Shown: in pieces, positions 47,397 through 57,000 of the stretch
Numbering within the stretch: position 1 is the stretch's first letter
Layout: each line of letters starts with the position of its first letter
The notes under the pieces: generated by a model
The model's database searches: none
Seen by the model: the letters and a program-made list of their open reading frames with translations, nothing else
What the model was told of the DNA's origin: nothing
Assembly: GCA_009930155.1 (NCBI GenBank)
Contig: RZYX01000001.1
Coordinates: forward strand, 21,934 to 85,933
DNA length: 64,000 nucleotides
Direction: 5' to 3'
Source of the DNA: Clostridia bacterium
GTDB lineage: Bacteria > Bacillota_A > Clostridia > Oscillospirales > Acutalibacteraceae
Program-made: the position numbers and the translations under genes

Positions 47397-47421
47397 TATA
47401 TTAATTTGAAAGGAAACCCAA

Positions 47422-48072
47422 ATGTTACATTTTATCATAAGTATTATATTATCTTTAATTTTATTGATTTGTTATTTTATCTACCCTACATCTCGATTGT
47501 TATGTGGCATAATTATAATGTTAACATTATGCATATTGATAATATATTTAGTATGTATGCGAAGAAAGATAGGCTTGAAAAACTTTATGGTTTCTCTTTT
47601 GATATTGCTATGCATAGCAATATCAAATTGTGACTATCAAGTATTAAGTCATTCAATATTATTACTTTTTATATCGTCTTTTATTGGGATGATAATTACA
47701 CTTTTTGCGTACAGGGAAGATATTTTAAACAGGTCAAATGATATTATAAAGATGATAATTATATTTTTAATCTGGAGCATGACCATATTTGGAACAATTT
47801 TATATATTAATAAGGTTTTTGATACTTCAAAAGAGTGTATAGTTTCAGCTAAAACTATAGATAAGGAAGTTTATGCAGGTAGAGAGTCATTATCCCCCGA
47901 TTATAGTGTGTATGTGCCTCAATGGACATCTGAAAAAGTCGGAGATAGAAAACTAAGCGTTGATGTTCCAAAGGATGTTTATAACGAGATTAATATTGGA
48001 GATGAAATTAATATTGGAGTAAAGAAAGGCTTTTTCAATATTTCATATTACTATTTTAAAAGTATTAAATAA
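47422..48072 (+). CDS. Multi-pass membrane protein (candidate immunity to tip 2)
   Basis: A 216-residue protein with about five hydrophobic helices in the first 130 residues and a soluble C-terminal part (VYAGRESLSPDYSVYVP; VPKDVYNEINIGDEINIG). It starts 25 nt after the toxin-tip stop with SD GAAAGGAAA. The neighbouring toxin domain is hydrophobic, and a membrane immunity partner suits that. No known family recognised. Confidence 0.6.
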   Translation: MLHFIISIILSLILLICYFIYPTSRLLCGIIIMLTLCILIIYLVCMRRKIGLKNFMVSLLILLCIAISNCDYQVLSHSILLLFISSFIGMIITLFAYREDILNRSNDIIKMIIIFLIWSMTIFGTILYINKVFDTSKECIVSAKTIDKEVYAGRESLSPDYSVYVPQWTSEKVGDRKLSVDVPKDVYNEINIGDEINIGVKKGFFNISYYYFKSIK

Positions 48073-48230
48073 AAGGTTTTGTTTCAAAAATTTTAATAAA
48101 TGTAAATGAGCAGAACTGGACTGCGGCGGAAAAGTGAGAGTCTGTAAGTTATAATTTTATATTTCAACTATAGCAACTTTATGATATAATTACATTGTTT
48201 GATATGTAAAATATAGCAAAGGATGATTAA

Positions 48231-48797
48231 ATGAAAAAGAAATGGAAGATCGCACTATACATATTAATTGCAGTTGTAATAGTGGCGGTTATAGTTGCTA
48301 TCGTCTATGCAAATATGCATAAAAACCAAGAAGCACAAAAGGCTAATTGGATTACTTCTGGGGATTATTCAGTTGGAAAAGAACTTGATGCAGGAGAATA
48401 TGTTCTCATATCGACTGGGGAAAAAGCAAGCTATGAAATTATCAAGGATAAAATGGTTATTGCAAATGATGCCGTTGATAATCAGTCATACATAACTATT
48501 GAAAAAGGACAAACTGTAAAGCTTGCCCAAGCCAAAATGTGCAAAATTGATGAAGCGCCTATATTCAAACCTGACGATGGAGTTTATAAACAGGGAATGT
48601 ATAAAGTTGGCAGAGACTTGAGTGCTGGGGAATATGTGCTAAAAGCTGATGGTTTGGGTTATTATGCAATATTATCCGACACTAAAGGAAACATAAGTTC
48701 AGTGCTTGAAAGTAACAGTTTTAACGGAAAAGTCACCATATCACTAAAAGCAGGGCAATACATTAAAATACTTGATGCAACAATGAAAACTAAATAA
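48231..48797 (+). CDS. Membrane-anchored protein with two GxYxVGxxLxAGEYVL repeats
   Basis: A 188-residue protein. N-terminal helix (about 5-28), then two exterior repeats of about 65 residues: GDYSVGKELDAGEYVLI and GMYKVGRDLSAGEYVLK, each followed by a YEII/YYAIL strand and a late lysine-rich KGQTVKLAQAKM / AGQYIKILDATM strand. This repeat type is seen in Firmicute surface proteins, but I know no function. A TATAAT at 48185-48190 is the likely -10. It has its own terminator. Confidence 0.65.
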   Translation: MKKKWKIALYILIAVVIVAVIVAIVYANMHKNQEAQKANWITSGDYSVGKELDAGEYVLISTGEKASYEIIKDKMVIANDAVDNQSYITIEKGQTVKLAQAKMCKIDEAPIFKPDDGVYKQGMYKVGRDLSAGEYVLKADGLGYYAILSDTKGNISSVLESNSFNGKVTISLKAGQYIKILDATMKTK

Positions 48798-48806
48798 ACC
48801 AAAACA

Positions 48807-48850
48807 ACAGCCCCATTGATAAATTAATTTTAATCAATGAGGCTGTCTTT
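48807..48850 (+). terminator. Terminator after the repeat protein
   Basis: ACAGCCCCATTGAT (48807-48820) and ATCAATGAGGCTGT (48833-48846), one mismatch, then CTTT. Confidence 0.8.
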
Positions 48851-50157
48851 AAAAATATTTAAGGATTATTGAATGATCAACTTATATTAGTGATACGCAA
48901 TATAATTCTTATAGAAAAGCTGGATTTTTTCTATAAATGAATCCTTTGGGCAAAAACCTGAAGGCTTGCTAGTATTATTACATGTTTAAACGAAATAAAT
49001 TGACAGTTGATTTGACATTATAAGCATTTTATAATGGCTTTTATAGAATAATTTATACTTTGATTTCACATAAAAAGTCAAGATTTTGACAGTAATCGTG
49101 ACAGTAAGAGAGTCTGTAACCCACGCATTTATGCGGCATTGCGGACTCTTTCATTTTTGCAATTTATTTTATGTAATAATGAGAAAAATTGAGATTAATT
49201 ATATAAACTATTAAGTTAGTTTAGTCTGTACTTTTTTGCTGTTATATACTAAATTTCTAAGAGGCGAGAATGTTATGAATTATACTTCTAAGTATTACCT
49301 ATATAGTATAAAACAATGGCTTTTGAATTTAATAATTAAGTAAAACATAAAAAGAAAGATTGATATATAGTTTGTGAAATGACCCCGAAAAGTTAAGACA
49401 CATTGTAATTAAAAGAAAATATCGGTTTTGGTAAAAAGATATACAGATTAAATATGTTGTGTGTTGGAGTATTTGCTTATGAACAAGAGTTAAATGTAAA
49501 CCTTTTGGGAGATAACACGACATATTTAATACTATTCGATGGTACAATGAAAAACTTTTTGCAAGTTGAGTACCCTTGCAGATATAATTTGATTAAATCA
49601 TTTGAAAAATATAGATGTATTTGTTTTAGTAACAGCACAGGGCAAATCCGTGGTTATCACGCTGAATAATTTAAAAGCCTTGTAGCATAAGTGTCAGCTT
49701 TTACATGGTTAGCAGCCTTTGCATCGCAACTTTTATATAAAATATAATCCAATGACTGTATAAAAATGATTTCAATGCCTACAAAGAGTTGAAATCATTT
49801 TGGGCTTTCATCAATTGCTGCTTTGAGGTTTCGCAGGGGCGTTACAATTTTATTTGACTAGTGAAACCTACGCCTGGTGTATTCCAAAGAAACAAAATAT
49901 ATTTTTACTACTCACATAGCAAATCATGATTGGCAGAGGATTTTCTCGTATCCATAGAAATATCTCTTTCCGGGAATGATGGGCTTGTAGTGCGTGATGG
50001 TTTAAGTCCGCTATACAAAAATGGATTCACGTCCCTTATTACCACTAAACTTAAGCATTAAAAACCTAATAACTACGGTCTTTATGTAGCTAGTGGGTTT
50101 CTTTTATTTGTTTTTATTTAATTTCAGTTTACTAAAATTTCCAATAAAAAATATTTT
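48851..50157. other. 1.3-kb region without intact gene; repeat copy 2 and element ends
   Basis: Holds a hairpin AGAGTC...GACTCT near 49108-49150, an IS-end-like GACCCCGAAAAGTTAAGACA at 49381-49400, the long direct repeat (next entry) and a plus-strand terminator-like GTAGTTATTAGGTT-type pairing near 50065-50105. A 71-codon frame at 49454-49669 lies wholly in the repeat and is doubtful. Confidence 0.5.
49400..50052 (+). repeat. Long imperfect direct repeat, copy 2
   Basis: Matches 42154-42600 in two blocks (49400-49660; about 49905-50052), with about 240 bp of unrelated sequence between. Block 1 begins with a copy of the 3' end of the Ig-like gene and abuts the IS-end-like sequence. Confidence 0.72.
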
Positions 50158-50340
50158 TTAATTCCCAAAAGCTAAAAGTATAGCATTTTGAGAAATGGAT
50201 ATATCGGTATGAGTATAAATGTTTGCAGTAATATCTATTGTAGAGCGTTGCATTAAAACTTGAATAGTTTTTAAGTTTACACCTTTATTATATGGCATAG
50301 TTTCATAAGTGTGGCGGAGGCTGATGTTTTGTTGAAACAG
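50158..50340 (-). pseudogene. Tyrosine recombinase (integrase), C-terminal remnant
   Basis: On the minus strand the frame reads QNISLRHTYETMPYNKG then VNLKTIQVLMQRSTIDITAN and IYTHTDISISQNAILLAFG to a TAA at 50158-50160. This matches the catalytic end of phage-type integrases: LRHT (Arg-His pair), the GVNLKTIQ-L-helix and the nucleophile Tyr in IYTH. Everything upstream is lost. It probably belonged to the element inserted at tRNA-Leu. Confidence 0.75.
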
Positions 50341-50521
50341 ATGTTATGTGGTAAAATTCACATTATATTTATTCTCTAAATAATTAAAGATATATTATAT
50401 AAATAGTGTTTAAATACTATTTTAAATTTATCTTTTCAAGAATTAAAAAATATGTTATAATAAGTCGAATATTAAGTTTTATTAGCAATAATTGTAAAAT
50501 AATATAATAAGGGGAGTAATA

Positions 50522-51658
50522 ATGAAATTTTTAAATCTAATTAAATTTGATAAAAAAGGTTTTAACGAAATGCATAGCGATGTTTCTTCAAATGATTACC
50601 TAATAAAAGGCATTAGAAGTACCATAGTGTTTTTTGTTTTTGTTTGGATTGCGAATGAAACAAATATATTTATTGTAGATAAAGAAATTTTAAGACCCGG
50701 AATTATTCTTGCCATGCTTTTTTTATTCATTGGAATTTTTATTGACCTTATTTTTGGTAGGACAAAAAAGTGGGTTAAATATGTTTTAATATTTTTGGTT
50801 GTTTCAGCTTTCACCTCTGTATCAACTTTTCTAACTTACCACACTGTGCTTGCAGCTCTTTTTCCAATATTTTTTGCAGCACAATATTCTGATAAAAAGG
50901 TTCTGCGTTACACATATTTTCTTTGTCAAATAAGTATAACCGTTGTTGTTTTACTTGGATATCATGTTGGACTTTGTGATGCGAATATGATTTTGCTAAC
51001 GGTTAGCAAAGCAAGTGAGTATAATGGAACTCTGTCGGGTCCTATTTCACCAATGTCATTTGAGGTAGCCAAAAACCTTGTTTTATTTTATGTTGTACCT
51101 CGAATAGGAATAGTTACAATTTATTTCTTTATGATGAACTCTGCTATTGAAAATAGAAAAATTGAGTATCAAAGGGAATTAGAGGCAAGATATATAGGTG
51201 AGCATGACCGAATGACCGAATTATTTAATAGAACAAAATATATTGATATGTCAGAGCGGTATTATTCAAATCTTGATCAAGTTGCTATTGCGTTTTTTGA
51301 TGTTAACAATTTGAAAAAAGTTAATGACCTTTTAGGTCACGATGCAGGTGACGCACTTATAAAAAAGGCGGCAGACAGCATTAAGTCCTGTTTAAAAGAT
51401 CAGGAAGCAGCATTTAGATTAGGTGGAGACGAGTTTGCTGTGGTTATCCCAAATGGCAACGATGATTCGGCAAAAGAGTTTATTAAAAGATGGGAAATTA
51501 CTCTTGATAGGTTAAACAGTTTACCAAGTTATATTGATTGTCAAATGGCAAGCGGTTTTTCGTCAGGTAATGGTTCTAATATTTCTGAGATTTTAAAAGA
51601 AGCTGATAAGGATATGTATAAAAATAAAGTTGCTCAAAAGGCGAATAGAAAAGACTAG
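50522..51658 (+). CDS. Diguanylate cyclase with membrane sensor region
   Basis: A 378-residue protein. About six hydrophobic helices (30-215) form a membrane part, followed by a coiled segment and a GGDEF domain: FFDVNNLKKVNDLLGHDAGD and RLGGDEFAVVIP with an intact GGDEF. No RxxD inhibitory site is seen at the usual distance. It should make cyclic-di-GMP. TATAAT at 50456-50461 is the probable -10; SD AGGGGAG. It lies alone, ended by a terminator. Confidence 0.92.
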   Translation: MKFLNLIKFDKKGFNEMHSDVSSNDYLIKGIRSTIVFFVFVWIANETNIFIVDKEILRPGIILAMLFLFIGIFIDLIFGRTKKWVKYVLIFLVVSAFTSVSTFLTYHTVLAALFPIFFAAQYSDKKVLRYTYFLCQISITVVVLLGYHVGLCDANMILLTVSKASEYNGTLSGPISPMSFEVAKNLVLFYVVPRIGIVTIYFFMMNSAIENRKIEYQRELEARYIGEHDRMTELFNRTKYIDMSERYYSNLDQVAIAFFDVNNLKKVNDLLGHDAGDALIKKAADSIKSCLKDQEAAFRLGGDEFAVVIPNGNDDSAKEFIKRWEITLDRLNSLPSYIDCQMASGFSSGNGSNISEILKEADKDMYKNKVAQKANRKD

Positions 51659-51700
51659 ACCCACAGTTTTTTAGACAGTTCTCAAAAAATTGTCGTTGAA

Positions 51701-51752
51701 AAAAAGATCTCCTATTGTAGACTTAGAATAACTACAATAGGGGGTCTTTTTA
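51701..51752 (+). terminator. Terminator of the diguanylate cyclase gene
   Basis: A 20-bp stem, 51701-51720 with 51732-51751, two G-U pairs (core CCTATTGTAG/CTACAATAGG), ending in T. Confidence 0.92.
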
Positions 51753-51910
51753 TAGTTAAATATTACTTGTGTAATGTTAAATAAAAACGCAATTAAATTT
51801 ATAATAAAGAATTATAGTTGTTTGTTAGTTTGCTTTTAATAAGATTTAAATTAAATTTGTTTAATGTCAAAATGCATAATAAGTATTATATTTTAAAGGC
51901 TAAAATTGTA

Positions 51911-51939
51911 TTGAATTAATAAAAAAAATATGATATAGT
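51911..51939 (+). promoter_or_regulatory. Promoter of the surface protein gene
   Basis: TTGAAT (51911-51916), 17 nt, TATAGT (51934-51939), 37 nt before the start. Confidence 0.65.
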
Positions 51940-51975
51940 AGTATTAAGTATGATAACAAATATTAAGGAGCTTTT

Positions 51976-53772
51976 ATGTTTAAATTTAAAAGAAACGAAC
52001 TTAAAAATAACAAATTTAAAATTCTTAGTGTGGTTAGTTCAATATGTATAGTATTTTTATTGATTCCATTTGTGTTTCCTGTAAAAGCGGTTGACAATAA
52101 CCAGGGTGAGAGCGAACATATGAAATATTGGACTAATATTTCTTCTGCTTACAATATTCAGGGGCAGCACAATGGCGAGTGGAAAATAACGACATGTGGA
52201 GATCAGGGATTTAGAGCAACAATAATTATAGATGGGCTTGAACATACTTTATCTCAAATGCAAAACGGAGTAGCAAAAGTAATAGATTCGGATATTAGCG
52301 TTACTTTGAATGTTTCTATAATAAATGCAGGAAGATATGTAAAAATTGAATATGTAGTTCAGAATACTTCTGAATTCTCACATCTTATTTCCCTTGGTTC
52401 GGGAGCAGATGTCCAGATAAAGAACAATGATTATGCACCAATAACAAAGTTTGATGATGGTTCTGGTTTTAAAATGGTTGAGGGTGACGAGAATTCAGCA
52501 CAATTCAACTTTATTGGTAAAAACGCTTATGGTGTAACTGATGTTGATACTTTTTGGTACGGGTATTGGCAGAATGTTGAAACAAATATGTTTACACAAA
52601 TAACCGAGGATAGTTATTCAGGAGATAGTGGAATGGCTTATTCTTGGAAAGATAGAACTATACCAGCAAATTCAACACAAAAATATTCTGTTTTAATTGG
52701 TATTGGAGCAGTTAATGCTGCACCTGTAGTTACGATATCAAATCCTGCCGAAACTTTCGGAGCTTGTGTAGCAGGTGGAACATATGCCGTAACTGGTAGT
52801 GTTTCGGATGTAGAGAATACAGTTGGAACGCAATTATTTTATTCAATTGATGGAAATGATGCGGTTTTAGCACATACATTTGCAGGTCAGCCAGGGGCTT
52901 TTACAGCAAATGTTAATATTCCTTCAGATTGTCAAGATGGAGCACATAGTATTGTGTTTTTTGCTCAAGATTGTGATGGAGCAGTTTCAAGCGTTACAAC
53001 TCGTACATTTACAGTTCAACAGAGCTATACGGTATCGTTTAATAGCAATGGTGGCTCAGCAGTTGGAAATATTACAAATGTATTAGGTGGACAAAAAGTT
53101 GCATCACCGATAGCACCAACCAAATCAGGTTATACTTTTGTTGGTTGGTTTAAAGATTCTAGTTTAACAAATGCATGGAACTTTTCTCAAGATGAAGTAA
53201 CAAATAATACAATACTCTATTCAAAGTGGGAAGCTTTGACTTTTACAGTAAAAGAGGCTCCAAAAGAAATAAAGAACCCTGAGCTTATTTCAATGGTTCC
53301 TGAAGAAGGTGCATTTAATAAATCAGTTGAAATAAGGCTAAAACAAGACGATGTTGTTCGTGAAGCTTTCAAAGAAATCTTAAAAGATAAATCAGATAAC
53401 ACAGTAATTTTTCCACTAGATATAAGCGTTTATATAAAGGACACAGATACAAAGATTCAGCCTGAAGAGGGAAAATCAGTTAAAATCATTTTCCCGATTT
53501 CGGAAGAATTGTTACCTTATAAAGATAGAATTAAGGTTGCATGTATACTTGATGGTAAGATTAATGTTTTAGAAACAAAAATAGTACAGGTTAACGGAAT
53601 CTATTGTGTAGAATTTATAGCAACCCATTTTTCACCTTATGCTATTTTGGTTGACGACATTGTAAGTGTACCAAACACAAGTGATAACACAAAGTTGATT
53701 TCATCTTCTGTGCTTGCAGTTTTCTCAGCGGCAACAGTTATAGGAATAAATAAAAAACGCAAGCAGGATTAG
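51976..53772 (+). CDS. Sortase-type cell-surface protein with InlB B-repeat-like domain
   Basis: A 598-residue exported protein: signal peptide (about 15-38), a large N-terminal beta domain (about 45-250) resembling surface beta-sandwiches, a cadherin/Ig-like piece (about 255-350), one InlB B-repeat (YTVSFNSNGGSAVGN ... GYTFVGWFKD, about 352-420), another domain and a C-terminal sorting signal: PNTSD, a hydrophobic stretch, KKRKQD. PNTSD departs from LPXTG, so the sortase type is uncertain. Probably a wall-anchored adhesin. Confidence 0.82.
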   Translation: MFKFKRNELKNNKFKILSVVSSICIVFLLIPFVFPVKAVDNNQGESEHMKYWTNISSAYNIQGQHNGEWKITTCGDQGFRATIIIDGLEHTLSQMQNGVAKVIDSDISVTLNVSIINAGRYVKIEYVVQNTSEFSHLISLGSGADVQIKNNDYAPITKFDDGSGFKMVEGDENSAQFNFIGKNAYGVTDVDTFWYGYWQNVETNMFTQITEDSYSGDSGMAYSWKDRTIPANSTQKYSVLIGIGAVNAAPVVTISNPAETFGACVAGGTYAVTGSVSDVENTVGTQLFYSIDGNDAVLAHTFAGQPGAFTANVNIPSDCQDGAHSIVFFAQDCDGAVSSVTTRTFTVQQSYTVSFNSNGGSAVGNITNVLGGQKVASPIAPTKSGYTFVGWFKDSSLTNAWNFSQDEVTNNTILYSKWEALTFTVKEAPKEIKNPELISMVPEEGAFNKSVEIRLKQDDVVREAFKEILKDKSDNTVIFPLDISVYIKDTDTKIQPEEGKSVKIIFPISEELLPYKDRIKVACILDGKINVLETKIVQVNGIYCVEFIATHFSPYAILVDDIVSVPNTSDNTKLISSSVLAVFSAATVIGINKKRKQD

Positions 53773-53805
53773 CCTATCTAATTATAAATTTAATATTAAA
53801 CAATA

Positions 53806-53850
53806 AAAAGCAAGGTGTAAAGAATTTAACTTTACACCTTGCTTTTATTT
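53806..53850. terminator. Bidirectional terminator
   Basis: A perfect 17-bp stem, 53806-53822 with 53830-53846 (core GCAAGGTGTAAAG), 7-nt loop, between convergent genes. Confidence 0.93.
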
Positions 53851-54001
53851 TGTAAATTAAACATTAATAACCTAAATACATATATGTAAGTTAGACAGTA
53901 ATAATAAATAAAAATTAGGTTTTATAATTTTGTTCTGAGTTCATTAAACAAGAGTAAATAACTAAATAGAACATATAATTTATAAATTATAAATTAATTT
54001 C

Positions 54002-57000
54002 TCACTTGCCTTTTCTGTCAATACTTTGAATAAAAACTGTTGCTATATTACTTCTGCTATCAAAAATATGTTTTATAGAGACCCATTCAGTTCCATCGAT
54101 TTTGCAGCGAGCGAATAAAGAAAAATCATTAGAAGTCTTTTTGAATTGCTTTAACAAAGAGTTGAAAGAGGTACTTGTGCTGAAATAGTCGATATCATCT
54201 TTTTGTATGAATGTATCTTTTATAGCTGCTGCGAGTTTATTGTATTCAATAGGTTTTGAGGGGGATATTCCATTAGGAATATTTGTACCGCCAAATACAC
54301 TTGCCTGTTTGGATTCAAGGTTTATTTCATATACCAAATCAAACATAGCTGTAGTATAATTAAGGCGTTTACAGGCTAAAGATGCATTGTCATGTATGTC
54401 CTTTTCAATTTGAATATTTTTAAAATATATAAATATTATTGCATCAGATGGCTGAATTTCTGCGTGATTTGGTATAAAGTACAGTGAATACCATTGGAAT
54501 GTATCATCATTTGATTTCTTTTTAATGTTTAATGTGAAGTCAGACACATTGGGGTCATTATACATATCCCATAATCCATTAATGCTTAAAACTTCCTTTA
54601 AAAAGCCCATATCTTCAGGTAAAAATTGACTTTTGATATTGTTATTAAGAAAATCTTCAAAATTACCCTCATAGTATCTTTCTTTGTGGTTTTCCTTGTC
54701 GGTTACTTTTATTAGTCCAAAATTATTTTGGGTAAGATTGATTTCTAAAATTTCATCGTATGTATGCTTAAGAGCGAGTGTCATGAGGTTATTACGCACA
54801 GCTGTGTTTTCTTCTATTTGCTTACGCTTGCTTATGTCCTGAAGTGCAATTAGAACCTTGTCAGATAGCTCAGGGTTGTACGAAAAACGAGCAGAGTACC
54901 ATTGGTATTCAGTGTCATCTCTTGAAGATTTAGCACGATATTCATAATACAAGGTTTTATTTGGACTTTGCGAAAACTGTTCTCTGAGTTTAACTAATAA
55001 ACATTCTTTATAGAAAGCTTCGGCGTAGTTAGGATGCATAAGATAATTGCCGATATATGTGCATACAGAGTCGTATTCATTCCCTTGAATTGTATTTTGC
55101 ATACTCTTTGAAAAACTTTTTACCAGTGCTAAATGTCCATTTGTTAGGTTTAGTTCGTACACAAGCCCGGCAATGCCAATAAATGCAGATGAAAGTCGAG
55201 TTTGAGCAGTGGAAAGCATTTCATCTTTTTGCTTTTGTTTATCAAAGTTTTTAAGATATGCAAACAAAACAAGTTGGTCACCCATATTTTGAGCTTTAAG
55301 AATTCTGCAACGAATCCACATATATTTACCATTTTTATTTAGTCTACGGTAGTCTATAGTTAGTTCTCGATTGTTTTCAAAATACATAATAAGATTTTTT
55401 GGGTTGCAAACGGAAATAACATTGTCAATGTCATCTTTATGAACTTTGCTAAGCATTGGACCTTGGAGTGTAGCATTTACATAGTCGCCTATTTCATCAA
55501 CTCCGTCCATATCAATTTCACAGTCTTCTTGCTTATACAAATGATATGTATTAGATGTTACATTTATTTCGTATATTGCATCATAGGTATTTCTGATAGG
55601 GATGTCATAGGGCTTGTCAACAGGGATAATCTCAGATACTTTATCGTGATCATCAGAAAAATCATTGAAATCTGAAATTTGTTCACAATCCATAAGTTTT
55701 TCAAAATCATCAATAGGCATAGGTCGGGCATAGATATATCCTTGTATCATATTGCAACCAATAATTTTAAGGAACTCAACGGTTTCAAGTGTTTCAACAC
55801 CTTCGGCGACTGTTTTAATTTTAAGTGAGCGAGCCATAGCGACAACACTTCTGATGAGTGAACGGTCGCGCGAAATGTTATCACTTTCTTTGAAAAACAT
55901 TCGGTCAAGCTTTAAAACATCAACTGGCATTTCTTTAAGAACATTCAAAGAGGAGTATCCGGAGCCAAAATCATCAAGAGAACAGCAAAATCCAGCGGCT
56001 TTAAGTTCAATGATAACTTCTTTAAATAATACTTGATTTTCAAAAAATACGCCTTCGGTAAACTCAAGTTCAATAAGACCGTCAGGAATGTCATATTTAT
56101 CCTTGATTGATATATATGATTTTGTAAAGTTTGGTATCATAATTTCAACAGGTGATACATTAAGTGAAATAGGAACAATTTCTTTGTTCTCATTTATTCT
56201 CATACGCAAAAATCTACAAACAACTTCAAGAACATATCTGTCAATATTATATACAAATCTATTCTTTTCAAAAAGAGGAATGAATTCTATAGGTGAAATG
56301 ACTCCTTTTTCAGGGTCATGCCAACGGATAAGCGCTTCACCTGCGACAAGAGTTCTGTCGCTTGTTTTATATTTTGGTTGAACATAAACATGGAATTCAC
56401 CATTTTTTAGTGCGGTTTCCATCTTTCGTTCGATTTCCTTTATTTCGAGTTGCTCTGTTCTCAGTCCTTCATCATATATTGCTATACAAGTATCAGAACG
56501 ATTTATTGATTTTAAAGCAAGGATAGTTCTGTCAAACATTGCATTAAGATTAAGATTAGAGCCAGGTTCGATTATATAAACACCTGAATGAGCTTGAATC
56601 CTCATTCGTGAAGATTTAAGTGGAGAAATCTTGCTGATTTCATCAACTAAAGAGAAAACAAAATCATTTATATTTTGCGAATTGGAATCACGCTTTTTTA
56701 AAATAATAAAACGGTCGCCTGAGACTCTTGCAAAAATTTCATCTTCACTCATGGAGCTGTTAATTATTGAAGAAATGCTATTTAGAACTTCGTCGCCAAC
56801 ATTGAATCCAAAGGTTTCGTTAACAAATTTAAACCCAATCATATTAACATAGCATAAGCAATATGGTGTATTCTTTTGATTTTTAAGTAGCTCATCTGCA
56901 TCAATTCTAAATTTAAGGAAGTTACGATAACCCGTCAATGGGTCTTTGTACACAAGCTCGTGTATGTTTTCTGAATGAGTTATGTTGGCTTTAGAGTAGC

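Noticed and set aside
49454..49669. 71-codon frame in repeat copy 2
   Set aside because: The matching sequence in copy 1 is frameshifted after 31 codons, so coding is not conserved.
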